A stretch of 64,000 nucleotides of DNA. Origin: Ulva prolifera. Taxonomy: Eukaryota; Chlorophyta; Ulvophyceae; Ulvales; Ulvaceae. The position numbers were made by a program, and so were the translations under genes. The notes beneath the pieces are model-generated. The model was not told the DNA's origin and ran no database searches. It saw nothing but the letters and a program-made list of their open reading frames with translations. The stretch's first letter is position 1, and each line of letters starts with the position of its first letter. This document shows, one piece after another, positions 1 through 11,591 of the stretch. The DNA lies in contig CM041196.1 of the NCBI GenBank assembly GCA_023078555.1, positions 3,286,001 through 3,350,000 on the forward strand. Reading direction: 5' to 3'.

Positions 1-110
1 GCCAGCGCCCCAGTCAATCTGCCTCACCTGCAGAGAGCCGCGTTCCCAGTTGCGGGGGTGTGCATGTGCGCCTCAGCTGCTGCGAGTGTGTACGTATGCA
101 TGCATACAGG

Positions 111-731
111 CTGCGGCCCTGGCGGCGGCGGCGGCGCCGGGTGGTCAGGATCCGGCGGGGCCTGGGGAGCAGGCCGCTGCCGCGCAGGCAACGGCGCTGG
201 ATGAGGTGTTCAGGGCAGTGGCCCAGGAGAAACTGGGGGACATCATGTTTATGCCGCCGGGCGACCCTTTGTGCATAGGCGATGTGTCGGTTGTGAACCC
301 CTGTGCTGGTTCCTATTGCGGCCGTGCGGCCCGCGAGGACGGGGGTGCTGCGGAGACGCGGGACGTGCAGAAACGCGCTGCTTATCGTTTGTACGACCCT
401 GATGCGTATAGTTTCGTGCCGTTGTCGCATGAGACGCATGGTCGCTTGGGGCGGCCTGCCATGAATCACTTGAATCGGCTGGCGGAGGTTGCGTTTCGGT
501 GTGGTAAGGTGAACCGTGCTTTGTTTGTGACGAATGCTCTGCGCCGGTTGAGTGTGGCATTGTGCAAGGGGAATGCTCTTGTGCTCCGTGCGGGGCTTCA
601 ATCTTTGGCTGGCATCACCGGCCGAGCTGTGGTACGTGCTCGTGCCCGGCCTAGTGCCATGATTGCGTGAGTGGGTTTGCGTGTGTATTCCTAGCAACGG
701 CTCGCTGCCCGGCCTCTGTCCTTTGTATCTA
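111..731 (+). mobile_element. 5'-truncated LINE (non-LTR retrotransposon) copy 1, 3' end of ORF2
   Basis: An open frame to a TGA at 668-670 encodes a tail nearly identical to that of the copy at 32.7-33.3 kb. Shared blocks include EKLGDIMFMPP, RLYDPDAYSFVPL, HETHGRLGRPAMNHLNRLAE and LRRLSVALCKGNA. A short domain of this form (a D-I/V block, K..Y.....F.PL..ET.G, then R.LSVAL.+GNA) closes ORF2 of many alg and oomycete LINEs; that assignment is from family knowledge. The roughly 60-nt 3' UTR ends in CCTCTGTCCTTTGTA, as in the other copies. Homology to copy 2 begins at GCTGCGGCCCTGG just after an AG, so the left limit is either the 5' truncation point or a splice-like junction. No reverse-transcriptase domain is present, so this copy is dead. 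Confidence 0.8.
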
Positions 732-869
732 CATGCATGCGTGGCGAAGTAGGTGCGACAAACTGGGCATCGTGGGCGTGGCTGCAGGGCCAGCTCAGGC
801 ACAGCCAGCGCCGTTGCTGCTCCTCCTTTCGTGCCGCACAGGCCGCGCGAAATTGAGGCGCTATCTTAC

Positions 870-1861
870 GCGAATGCACGGCACAAATGCATAGCATACT
901 TCCCATCTTGAGACAAGTCCGTGGCGGAATTCCCGGCGCTATCCAACTGACAGGGCAAGGCCGCCCAGATGGCATGGTGACGGCGGACGCATCGTGTGGG
1001 TGCGGCGGCGGAGCCCACCTTGACTGTGCCCTTGGTGGCATGCATCAGGTGTGCGTTGGCACTGACGTTCCTGCAGGCCAGGTGCAGGGCGCTCGGCAGG
1101 CGGTCGGTGAGGAGGGCAGTCGCTCCGCAGGCCGCGGCTACAAGGGCCGGCAGCCCGACACCAGCCCCGAGCTCAAGCACCTTGGCCCCTCTCAACGGCA
1201 GCCCGGTGGCTGCTGCACCCGAGCCTGTGGCCTCCTGGATCGTGGGCGACGTGCATCCGGCTGCACAGAGCTGATCCATTAGCGAACTTCGCACCAACGC
1301 GGCGGGACATGCACAGGCGGACTGTAGATATAGATGGAAATGTGCACTACACAGACTTGCGGTGTATGTGTATATGTCTGTGGCAGGGTATTGGCATGGC
1401 CACGGTACCACTGGCTTGCCGCGTTGTGACGATGTCGCGGTCCAGGAGCCCTGTGCATGCGACGTCCTGCACGTCCTGATGTCGCCCCTGAGTCGTAAGT
1501 GTGTGCACGGCGTTGGCATCACCAGAATGTGGAAGGTTGTGCTCGTAGCCACAGCTGCAGTTTGAGTTCAGTAATGGTGTGAGTGTCCATCACTTTGGCC
1601 ACCATCACTTCGAGCTACCGTGATGTCAACAGCTTGTTTGAGATTATGCACGGTGGTCTTGTTTGTGTCCAGGCAATGGCAGGTACTGCCCGGTGGACAG
1701 CTTGGCGTGTTTGGACGATGCCGACAAGAAGCAAGTGCTGAAGCATGCAGCTGCAAGGCCAAGCAGCGACGGCATGGTGTCACAAGGAAGCATGACCCAC
1801 CTGGGTTCAGTGAATGCTGGGCCAGTAACCAGTCAGCCAGCAACAGAGCTGCTGGCCAAAC
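870..1861 (-). CDS. Protein methyltransferase (Methyltransf_16/METTL21-like), partial, at least 3 exons
   Basis: Minus-strand exons 1801-1861, 1019-1260 and probably 870-946 join in frame (phases 1 and 0). The first encodes VWPAALLLADWLLAQ, the block just before the SAM fold in METTL21/EEF2KMT-type lysine methyltransferases. The second carries SAM motif I, VLELGAGVGLPALVAAACG, followed by an acidic residue (TDR) at the end of the next strand and RNVSAN, where this family has N...N. The third begins LDS, where family members have an LDW-like block. The product would methylate a protein side chain using S-adenosylmethionine; the target is unknown. The 5' exon and the C-terminal half are not found. 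A LINE lies immediately downstream, so the rest is either beyond it, outside the window, or lost. Family confident; completeness unknown. Confidence 0.65.
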
Positions 1862-2615
1862 CTGCAAACAAACTCTGCCTTCCAGGCCTATCCACATGAA
1901 ATGGGTCAAAGTCTGTCACTGTGTCCATGTTACGTTGCTTGGATGCATTCACTGTCTGCCACAAATCCTTCAGAGGAGCAGGAGCGTGACCATGTATGCC
2001 ACCTTCCTGGCACTGATACGTGTCAGAAATATCATCGATATGGCTGCTAGCAAACCATGGATACCAAACAAATATGCTCAAGCCCAGACGATTGTTCATC
2101 AGTGAGGCACCTAGATCTCGGCAATGCATGTGGCAGCTTGCAGACCTGGCACCCAACATCTGATAGTATCGTCTCCATACGGTGATATACTATCATCTTG
2201 CTACCAGCACGGCGCCTTGGGACATCCTCTGCATCGCTCTCAGAACTGCCGCCGTGCTGTGGATCTCCGTGGCGCTGGCTGCAGCCAGAGGCAGCAGGTT
2301 CCAGGTACTGTGACTGAATGTGAAACTCAGTGCGCTGCAGGGAAGATCTTGCATCCTACAGGCGGGTTCAACGCGTCGATGCACATAGCGAGACTGTCCA
2401 GTGAGTGCTTGTTGGGTGCCACCAACACAGTCCCGTCAACAGACACATGCAGCTCTTCTCTGGCATGTATCTCGAGATATGCAGCATGGATACACCACGA
2501 GAGCACAGAAACGATATACATCAATGCTGGCATGAATTGGGGCGAAGGTGCATGCATCTCTGCAGTGGAGGACCGTTTCGGAAACAGTTCAGCTTGAGGT
2601 GGCCTGCACACTTTC
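1862..2615. other. Unassigned stretch between minus-strand exons
   Basis: This should hold the 5' exon(s) of the methyltransferase, but no piece could be joined in frame to the exon starting at 1861. Short minus-strand open stretches near 2200-2290 and 2330-2480 look weakly coding but match no family. A short TATAC/GTATC-rich segment lies at 2165-2195. No RNA gene or repeat was recognised. Confidence 0.4.
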
Positions 2616-2852
2616 TCACATGAACAGGTAACACCCCCAGCCTACCTGCACAACATGATGCATATGGACTTCTGACAGGACTTCCTCATGATCAGCTAAT
2701 GCTTTCTGCTGGCTGGAGTTGATCAAGTTAGCTTCTGATTGCATTGAGGAAGCCCTTTCGCGGTTGCCAATGTCTGCTCCGACTCCACCTTGTACCAGGA
2801 CAGGAAAAGCGTCAACCTCAACGATCGTGGCCACGATCCTTCGACACCAGAC
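2616..2852 (-). CDS. Hypothetical protein, probable 3'-terminal exon
   Basis: The minus strand is open and ends at a TGA at 2616-2618. The peptide has the balanced composition of a real exon: IVEVDAFPVLVQGG, then a Q/S/N-rich helix-like stretch, then LADHEEVLSEVHMHHVVQ. A candidate acceptor AG lies just above 2852. No in-frame continuation was found beyond a possible donor at 2640, so this is treated as the last exon. No family was recognised. Upstream exons would lie at higher coordinates, and the coiled-coil exon at 3870-3963 is one candidate. Existence is moderately likely; function unknown. Confidence 0.35.
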   Translation of the reverse strand, partial: VWCRRIVATIVEVDAFPVLVQGGVGADIGNRERASSMQSEANLINSSQQKALADHEEVLSEVHMHHVVQVGWGCYLFM

Positions 2853-3869
2853 TGATCTTATTTCTATAAATGATCGCAGCGAACAAGGGCAGGCTGGACA
2901 CGACGGCGCCTACGTCACAGAGACAAAGCTGGAGCGCCGGTGCCGGTGTGCACGCCACCAACGCCACTCTCAGCGCATGTCAAATATGGACAATTACTGC
3001 TTCTTGACCGTACACAATCACAGCTGAACAAACTGACGATGCAATGCCTTCCGGTGAAGACGTCCTGCCGTTTAGCTACGTCATGTACCAGCGTGTTTGC
3101 AATTTGTCGACGGTAGCAAATGGGTGCAGCATGGCTCGTGTCCAGACAACAACTGCGAAGGTACACTTGTTACATCTAAATTGAATCTGTTGACGATAGG
3201 CTGGATAATTCAGAGATGAGGAATCATCATCTCCCTTTCAGCATACATGTATTACTACTCTGACTGCTCGATATACCCGAGCTTCCAGTGGAATCCAGGC
3301 TTTGCCACTTATTCGCAGCAACTACAGAAGCCACCATGTGCATTCACAGCGCATCTCAGCGCTGCAGGGCATCATGCGACCTGCTTCGGCATCCCTAAGC
3401 ATCATGCCGTTCATCCTTCAGATGAGGCCGCGTTCAGGCAGGATGCGACAGCCACGGTGCCGAACCCCTCCACACCTGTGACCTTCAGCATCAAGCCCCG
3501 TCATCTTCCCTACTTCAGCACCATTCAGCGGCATCTATACGTTACTGCAGGCACCGCTTCATCGCGCCCAATTTCTACCGCAACCCAAGGCCTCCATGAC
3601 ACAGTCAATTCTTCAAACCCGTGCATGTGCCATGCCAAACCGTCTTTTCGCAGACCCTCATCAAGGCGTCTACAGCAGCTAAGGCGACTCAGCCTGTCCT
3701 AGATTGCGACGGGCGAGGCATCACTTGCTGCATGAGCCACCTTAAGCCGGCTGTGCCTGCTTCCGCCAGTGGAAACGCGTTATGGAGACACACAGTCCTC
3801 AGAGTCACTCTCAGCGGTACAAACAACTGGGCGTGCCACGGACACAAGCTCCCCAAAGTTCTGGCTGAC
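2853..3869. other. No confident gene
   Basis: A 151-codon plus-strand frame (3247-3702) is open, but other frames here are also open and its composition (His, Pro, Ser, Thr rich) resembles non-coding sequence. No splice-compatible model, repeat or RNA gene could be supported. It may include an intron of the minus-strand gene suggested by the exons on either side. Confidence 0.4.
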
Positions 3870-3963
3870 CTGATCATGGCGTGTGCTGTCGGCGATCTGC
3901 AAAGCTCGTTGTTGCTTTAAACGTGCCTGCTGCTCATCTATTTCAGCCTGGCCTCGCTGGTAC
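3870..3963 (-). CDS. Coiled-coil exon of an unidentified minus-strand gene
   Basis: Flanked by a good acceptor (TTTGCAG, minus strand) and a GTCAGC donor. The 94-nt exon (phase 2 in, phase 0 out) encodes 31 residues of charged heptad-like sequence, including GQAEIDEQQARLKQQRALQ. This is typical of a coiled coil. No partner exon was joined convincingly, although the exon ending at 2616 is on the same strand. Not assignable to a family. Confidence 0.35.
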
Positions 3964-4292
3964 CTGCAAAGCACCTGCGCCTGGTGGGCCAAGCTGCCTC
4001 GATCGTGGCAAACGGAGAGCTGCCTTGTTCTAGCGTCCAAACACCTCCCACAGGTACGACCGTCCCAGCGCAAAACCAGCTTTTGACAGGGAATGCCAGG
4101 CGACTCAAAATCTTGGTCAATCTAGGTTGCCTTGCGTACTTGCCAAAAAGCGGGCCCTGAAGGCGGCCCACACAACCACGACTACAGCAATCATCTTAAA
4201 TTTTGATGCAGGACATCAGATTACCAGAATTTGAGTCCAAGGCCAAGCAAGACACACATAGACAGTCCCACAACGGATGCAAGGTCGCATCG

Positions 4293-7200
4293 TCAAAGGC
4301 TCGAAGCGCACGATCGCAGGCCGTCCCACGCCATGACATTGCTGGCGACTTCATACAGCGCGTACATGGCACCGATGCTGATTGGGATCTTGAGGTAAGA
4401 GAAAGCCGAGCCACGGAAGAAGGCGGAGAAGCCCTCCTCTCGGAGAATCGTCACAAACGCGTCCTTCAGGCCGGCATACTGGAACGCTGCCCCCGCTGAC
4501 GTCCTTGCAACCTGCACAATTTCCCTCCTCAACCAACGTCAGCCACATCGCCTGCTGAACCAGGCCAAAAATTGCCCCACCAACACAAGCACGTGCCTGC
4601 GCAACCTTTTACATGAGATGCCGGAAGTGATGGAAGCGTATTCTGGCACATACAGACACACAGAATATGTATCAGCCGCCCAGGGCACCCACCTGCATGC
4701 GGCGCTGGATGAGCTCCAGCGGCATGGTGCCAGTCATGACGACCATCGCCGATGCGGCGCCGACAAACCCCTTCTCGATAGCCTGCGGGCGGCGGCCAAT
4801 GACATGTTCAAAGGTGCCGTTTGCCTTCTCGTACGCAAAGAAGCCAAGGCCGGTGCCAATCATGTCACCAACAAGAGACGGCTTCAGGCCTGCATACAGG
4901 CCTCGCACCCCATGCTGCGCGACCGCTTGCCTCGCCGCCTGCACGCAGCCCGCAGCCGTTTGGACGCAGCCACACTGGCGAACACTGCACATTCAGCCTC
5001 CAGCCCTACACTGGTCATGCAAACGCTGATGCACTCGAGACGGGATCCAGGCTATGCATGGAACTTTGCAGTGAGCGGTGGATGCCCTGCTACACACATG
5101 CACGCAGGGACGACTATCGGCGTTGCTGGAGGAGCGTGCCTGCAGGAAGTTGCCCTGTGTGCATCCCGGAACCGACATGAGCGTGCGGATTGTCTCTAGC
5201 GGGTGAGACACGAGGCACTGCGCTGCGCCGGCGATAAACCCGGCGATAAAGTGCTCCGGGCCCGCCCCTTTTGAGCCGCCCCGGGTGCCACTTGTGGCGC
5301 AGCCAAAGGCTCCGCACGCCTTGAGCGCGTCCCGGAGAGCCTCGTACACCGCAAACTGCACCGCCGACGCCGGCATGATCTTGATGAGGGTTGCGGTGTT
5401 GCCTCGGAACAGGCCGAGCGGGCCGCCGTCGCGCAGGGCGACCGCCACGACCTGCGAGGGCGGCATCGCGTGCCGCGACGCCATCGCGATCGTGCGCAGG
5501 CGCTCGAGCGGCGCGACGATCGTGCGCGAGGCGGCACCCGCGAAAGCTCCGCCCAGGAGCCGCTGCCACGGCTGCTTTGATGGCACCTGTACAGTGCCGC
5601 TGATGTGGCTGCCTGCGGTGCGAGCCTGGGCAAGCTGGCCCTGCCCAATGCTGTAAGACGCTCGGCTGTTGAGTACAGTGATGCCACAATCTGCAAGTGC
5701 TGCCGGATTCCATATGAACTAAATGTGTGGTGTGATGGTCCGGGTGTCCTCTGTATGGCTTCAATGCATGCGTCAGGCGCCTCAGTGGCCAGTCCTGATA
5801 CGTAAGCGTATCATCAGGCCATCACCACACATCTCTGACATGTTGCATAATCATGTGACAGGATGACATGTATGTGTCAGGATGTGGCACCAGGTCCCGT
5901 TGCATGAAAGCAGGGTTGTGTCAGCCGACGAAACTCACGAAGCATCTTTGGAACGGGAACAGCAGAAATGTCAGTAAAGCACACCATGTTCAAACGGAAT
6001 GCCAGGCCATCTGTGAAGTCAGCCGAATCCACCCAGCAGAAGGCCACATTGTTGTTCTCGATCTGGTTGCGCGGTAGCATGCATGCAAACCGGCAGAACT
6101 CTTCAAATGTGATCGCCTCGTCACAATTTCGGTCCAGCAATCGTATCATTCTGCATGATTCAAGAGATGTGTTAGCTGCCGCGCCACGTTTGCAGTGCTG
6201 TTGCAGATAGCACATCATGACCGCCAATTGTAGTGTCCACCTGACGGTCAGGTCATATCTCAAGTCAGGTTGGAATGGTGAAGCGCTGTGAGACCAGGCG
6301 ACCCACAGACTGCCACTTTGTCTTCTTACACACAGCAGCCACACCAAACTACTTTGCCTCATGTGATGCCCGGATGCCATCACAAGAAATCGAGCGTGCA
6401 GGAGACGCATGCCACAGAAGTAAACATGCTGTGCGTTCCCAGATGGGGGCGACACTGAGGAGGCATGTGAGCTATGATGCAGAAGCACACCTGCGTGCAT
6501 CTTCAGGTTGTGCAGACATGCCCAAACCACGCAACGCACGAAGCAAGCTCCCTTCTGTGATGAAGCCACAGTTCTGATCATCCAAAGAATCGAATGCCCG
6601 CCAGAGAGTATCTGTGGAATGATCAAAGTAGCTGCAGAATTGGTCAAAAGACACGGTCGGAACGCCATCATCACTGTTGTTAAACTTGGCCAGCGCATCC
6701 CTGCAAAACACAATCATCATGAGCAGGTGCAATTTCCGACTGCTTGTTTGTGAATGCTGGAGAGAAAGATCACGAAAGGTGCACCGGCAGGAGCTGGAAT
6801 GTACCGTGAATAAGCTACAGCTCCAAATTTTTGAATTCCTGTGCATTGCGGATAGAACTAGCACCTGAGGAATGCATCGCTTGCTGGTAGGCCAAGATGT
6901 TGAATCAGCTGGTGGAACTCCTCGGTGTCTATGTAACCATTACCATTTCGATCCATATCATCAAACATAGAACGTATTTGATCATCTGGAAGCCTTGCGC
7001 GCCTCTGCTTATCTAAATTCACACCCGACAGAGCCAGCTGACCATTGACCGAGACCACTTGCCGTAAGCGGTCCCCGGCACTGCCAGCGATGGCTGCAAA
7101 TTGCGATCCATTCGGACATGACCAGAAACCATGGAAAAATTGCCCGAGTCCCTCAGACGTGCTGCGAGTTATACTCGCTGAGCGAACATGCGCTGGATCT

Positions 7201-7463
7201 GACGCTGCACCCGACGGCCTTGTCCTCTGGCTCCCTGGGTGTAGCGCGGCGTCCACAATACTTTTAGAATGAAGAATACCACGTTTCACAATGTCGCCGA
7301 TCGTCTGTATCGTCTGAATGGTGTGGTTGGACCGCTCGTGATTGAACGCATTAACAAAGGCAAGAATGGCCCCGTCCTGCGCCTCGGAGGCAGCCAGAGA
7401 TTCGTCCACGAGAGGAGTCTGCAATATGGAATATTTATCATCTGACAGCGTCCGTTCATGCAT
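4293..7463 (-). CDS. Calcium-dependent mitochondrial carrier (EF-hand + SLC25; SCaMC/APC-like)
   Basis: Six minus-strand exons (7463-6865, 6700-6491, 6150-5985, 5586-5173, 4938-4693, 4511-4293) join in frame to 617 aa. The N-terminal half has a canonical EF-hand loop at residues 171-182 (DRNGNGYIDTEE), two degenerate EF-hands, and a fourth near-canonical loop DRNCDEAITFEE. A junction reading DSADFTDGLAF...VPSKQPW leads into the carrier domain (RLLGGAFAGAASRT). The three SLC25 signatures are PLERLR, PLETIR and PLELIQ. GNTATLIKIMPASAVQF resembles nucleotide carriers. Known relatives exchange ATP-Mg or ADP for phosphate across the inner mitochondrial membrane under Ca2+ control. Substrate here is inferred. 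The start is the first ATG in the first exon. The donor at 5172 (GTTCCG) is unusual. The carrier exons are clearly GC-richer than the EF-hand exons. Confidence 0.88.
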
Positions 7464-8301
7464 CACAAGTGCCCCCGGGAGGCAATAAAGGTGGACATCA
7501 TCTCCGTGGAGCCAAAAAAGCGCACTTTGCTGGATTTCACCATGGCTTGAGCCCTCCAGCTACTCTATCAGCGTTACACTATGTCAACATCATGGCGATG
7601 CCTAGCCCAGCGCCGATTGGGCAGACATGTCAATTGCGGATGTGGCGCCATCGCGCTGCATGCGAGCACGGTGGTAGGCATCGCAGTTCGTGTATAATGA
7701 CGTCCAAAGATTTTTGCTGGGGGGCAATGTAAGGCATGCCACTCGCCTGCAGAAGATGCTGGTGTCGGGAGGGCTTCCGTGGCTCGGGGCCTCGAATGTG
7801 AGAGGGAATCTTTGATAACGCTGCACTGACGATCAAGCTGGCACAAGAAACAGCACACTGCTTCTGTTGTTCAGGCTCCAGAGTGTGGTATCTGATGTGA
7901 TCTACAGTCGTATTGTGCACGGTTGATCCGCATCGAGAGTGGCAATGCTCGCAGCTTGCACTCGACACCTGAACACAGTATCCGCAGATGCGCAACAGGG
8001 AAGGTGAACACAACAACCTTTCAGTACAAAGTCCTGACAATCTACATATGCACCTTGTTGTATCCGAGTGCTGCCAGCCGGCAACGGGCGGCTCAATGAA
8101 CATGGACATGTGCCTGGCGGTGGATTACGTAGCGTCCACTCATGCTATGAAAACAGACCAGTCTGATTCACGGCTGAAAGAAAAGCGTACGTATGTAGTT
8201 ACCACCTTATGTATGTATGTGCGGCCCTTCTCTGATCGTGAAGACGCTTTTGTAGTTTCTCATGTGCGGTCCATTTGCACATAGTGGGCGTGCACGGAAA
8301 T
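7464..8301. other. Intergenic, no confident gene
   Basis: Lies between the start of the EF-hand carrier and a LINE tail. Two minus-strand frames around 7900-8100 are Cys-rich (for example LRICGYCVQVSSASCEHC) but could not be joined to a start, stop or domain. Promoter elements for the carrier gene should be here, but none was recognised by motif. Confidence 0.4.
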
Positions 8302-8373
8302 GGTGAATGAGTGGATTTGCGAGTGGATTCCGAGAAACGGCTGGATGCCGGGCCTCTGTCCTTTGTAGCTACA
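8302..8373 (+). repeat. Solo LINE 3' tail (about 70 nt)
   Basis: Runs from GGTGAATGAGTGGATTTGCG to GGCCTCTGTCCTTTGTAGC. It matches the 3' UTR of the LINE copies at 668-731 and 33291-33347, and the segment at 28704. This is what extreme 5' truncation on reverse transcription leaves. No clear target-site duplication was found. Confidence 0.7.
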
Positions 8374-8456
8374 TACAAAAGCTCACACTCGCATTCTTCA
8401 GGCCCACACATACACTCACACTCGTACAGCTGCACAGCTTAAGCAGCAAACATGTC

Positions 8457-11400
8457 TCACTGCTTGCATTCACAGGCATCATTACTAGCAGCAGCTGTGG
8501 CTGCCCTTTGCCTTCGTGGCCTTGCTTTGTGGTAGGAACTATTCCACTGGCCTCCGTCACGCGCATAATAGTCCATGGGGTACGGGTGTATCCCATTCGC
8601 ATCCGGCAATTCATCCCACCACTGCGGAACAGCCCCAAGACATACCATGGCCTCATATGGCGTCAGTGTCGGCTTCTCAAATGCTTCCCCCCAGTCTATT
8701 GACAGCCTGCAACACAGACCGCGACATGGATGAGCAGCACGTCAGTGTTCCTCTGTATCCTACCGCAGCCTTGGTCAATCCTGACTGGCGCTGCATAGTA
8801 CTCAAGATATGGCGCATATGTGCAGCTGTTGCATCACACTCAAGTCTACACATGGCAAGTCTGCACACAGCAACACGTGTCAGATACGTCCGTTCTTGCA
8901 CAGTCGGACGGCCTCAATTCCATTAGCTACACTACAGCCACCTAGCCAGACACAAGTCCCCAACCACCTCCAAAAAGCACCTCTATTCACAGATCACACA
9001 GCATGTGATTGGATGTCATTGACTACTGCACGCAGTCCTTGCTGCCCCCAATGCGCGTCTGTGACACGACACACACATGCAAGCCGGGACACAGCATATA
9101 CTGAATCCAGCAGCCCGAGCGATAACAGGTGAGCGCACCTGGGGCACGCAATTTGAACCCACGCCTCCACCGAAGGCATCAGCGCGAGATTCTGCGGCGT
9201 GACCTCCGACATCAGCACAACCGAGTACTCGAGCCCAGCGTCCGCGAAGAGTGCCTCCAGGCGGCTGAGGATCGCCGGGCTGCCCTGGCGGCCGAGCGTG
9301 CCGAGCACGAGGCCCCAGACGCGGCAGCCACGCGCGCGCTCCACCGCTGCCCGCCGCACCGCACGCATGCCCTGCTGATCGTACTCCTCCCTAGTCAGTA
9401 CACGGCCGTACGGGTCATACCTGCACACCAGCCGGGCCTCTGCGCTGCAATCCCCACCGATTGTACATACCCGTATTTGCTCAGTAAGCGTCTCAGTAAA
9501 GTACATCAAAGCAAATCTGGGTTTACTTAGCCGTATCCTTTTGAGGATATTAACCACTTCGGTGTTGAGCTTGGGCTGCCAGCCTGTGAATCAGATCGCT
9601 GAGGCGAAGAGGCCGTGTGCAGAGCTATCAGTGGTGCTGTATCTGGGTTCCAGAGTAATGGTGGGTAATATGCAAATGACAGGCCAGGCACAGACAGACA
9701 ACCGAGCAGAGGCATGTGGGCATCAATGTTGTCATACATGTGGTCTGTGAATGGACTCGTGCATGCATGCATGTGTAGATGGCCACATTCACGCAGCTGA
9801 AAAGGTGGACTAGATCATTTCGAAGACCAATTGCAGCGCCAGCGGATGGGGTTTAAGATCTCATTGAGGGCCTACCACATGCACGTCACACCTCTGTGAT
9901 GCTGTCCACATCGCTGCCAGCCGCTGCAGTGTGAAGCAAGCGCACACATGTTCCATGGCACTTACCCATGCTAATTCCGTCACCTTGACAACCGCGAATG
10001 ACCCGGGCCACACGCTGACGGGGCACACCAACCGGACACAACCGTGTGCAACTCACGGGGCCTCCTGTGCTGAGCAAGGCGATCATTCACGGCTGTTCTG
10101 GGCAATCAAGACACAGATTCGAGACTATGATCTACCAAAGGAGGGTGCAGCCTGTATGCCTTCGCCAGCGCATCCAACAGTGTGTCGAGAAAGCGTGCTT
10201 TGGTAGCAATGTGACAGGACCTGGATGAGTGGTGTCCGTGCAGCATACCTAAAAGCACAAAGGGAGGGATTGGCGATGAGCATTGCTTCCAGGTGAAATC
10301 TTCCATCGGCAACAAACACCAGCGCATCTGCTTCTTCACTAAGGCGAGGGGCTGTGCATCCCAGCGTTTCACCGGCAGATAGGGGCCTTTCTTGCGGGAT
10401 GAGCAAATTGTGGAACCCACGATTGGCCAGCTCCATCTTTGCATTCTACAGCACATCCAGGACCTAGTTGCAGGCAGCTGAATCATGATGAACACATGAT
10501 TTGTTGTATGGAATGATTGCAATGACGCCGCCACGAAGCAATCGCATACCACGCCAAGTTGCCCTCGAGCATACTTGTCCGGCATTACAGAGACTCAAGC
10601 GGACTGCCTGCCTCTTAAAGCATGCATGCAGTGAGGCACAATATACAATATATAATTGATATACATGGAGGATATGAGAAGCATGGCAGCTGTGATCAGG
10701 AGCTGCATGTGAACAGCACCTGGATTGACGTTGTAAACTGGATCGTCCCCATGAGAACAAGCTTCTGCTCAGGCTTGAAATTGAACTCTACTGTGTCCAG
10801 GAAATGGTCTAAATCCATCTGGATGTCTACGAAGACATACATACATGGCATCTTTGTTACAGTGACTGGGACCAGGCATGAATGGCCGTAGTGCACCAGA
10901 AAATCTGCACCCATTTCATGTGCGGTGAAATCATCAACGCAGCAGGCTCCATACGTAACATCTCCCATGATGATTGTATCGTCCACGTCGGCGAAATCGC
11001 ATATTATATCGCTGATGATACATGAGAACATCAGGAGCCCTTCAGGAAACTGCAAGGCGATTCGCTTGGCTCCGGCTTCTCGTATCCTCCATATAGTCTT
11101 CATTATCTGCTCAGCGATGGATTGTCATGCGATTGTAGACGTTGTACAACTGCCACATAGTGTCAATGCTGCACACTCAGCCAATGCAGGTCAGGTGTAC
11201 CAATGCAGGTCAGGTGTAGCACCATGTAGGTGACAAGCAATCGGGGCAGTTTTTGTTGCAAAACACACCTCAAAGTTATAATTGGCAGGAATGGTGCGAA
11301 TTGCTTCTTGCAGGGGTTCATTTTGAAGGATGTCATCTGGGATCTACACACACAGGAGCCCGCACGCTGTCTACAGGCACTTCCGTACTACGTCTACGAG

Positions 11401-11591
11401 CCGTTAATGTGCAGCCACGTTCCTGCCTCGTATTTGCATTAGTCAGTGCGATAGTAGCTGATCAGACGGCCCAGCTCGCGCACCTGCTGCCTAACGATGT
11501 GCTTTGGAACCGGCGCTGAGGACTGCGCCAGTTGCTTGCTGTCGGATGGAGCGGCTCCGGAAAATCGCTTCGGAGGGGGATGATCGGTCAT
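8457..11591 (-). CDS. DPH1: Diphthamide biosynthesis protein 1 (2-(3-amino-3-carboxypropyl)histidine synthase subunit 1)
   Basis: Six exons (11591-11484, 11343-11269, 11106-10720, 10445-10249, 9420-9139, 8706-8457) give 432 aa with every junction in frame. DPH1 with DPH2 forms the atypical radical-SAM enzyme that moves the aminocarboxypropyl group of SAM to a histidine of elongation factor 2, the first step to diphthamide. The three cluster cysteines are visible: C116 in DVTYGAC, C220 in GETLGCTAP and C348 in QIACPR. The 104-residue gap between the first two equals that in archaeal Dph2. Family blocks include [24 protein letters not shown] and the plant-like end [19 protein letters not shown]. 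The start is the first in-frame ATG after a TAG. Intron 4 (9421-10248) carries pieces of a short interspersed repeat. Confidence 0.95.
9495..9568 (+). repeat. Interspersed repeat family B, AGTAAAGTA end, inside DPH1 intron 4
   Basis: Contains AGTAAAGTA, TTTACTTAGCCGTATCCT and a decayed GAGGA...TTAACCACTTCGG block. It aligns with the start of the fuller copies at 29311-29420 and 36743-36918. A second piece of the same family lies 415 bp further on in this intron. Confidence 0.6.
9983..10100 (+). repeat. Interspersed repeat family B, body segment, inside DPH1 intron 4
   Basis: GCAACTCACGGGGCCTCCTG and TGCTGAGCAAGGCGATCA correspond to GCAACTCACAGGGCCTCCTC and TGCTAAGCGAGGTGGTCACG at about 36862-36906. 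The end CGGCTGTTCTG matches CGGCCGTTCTG. The copy is diverged and lacks the AGTAAAGTA end. Confidence 0.55.

Noticed and set aside
1620-2105. 161-codon plus-strand frame
   Set aside because: Overlaps the methyltransferase exon on the other strand and shows no domain.
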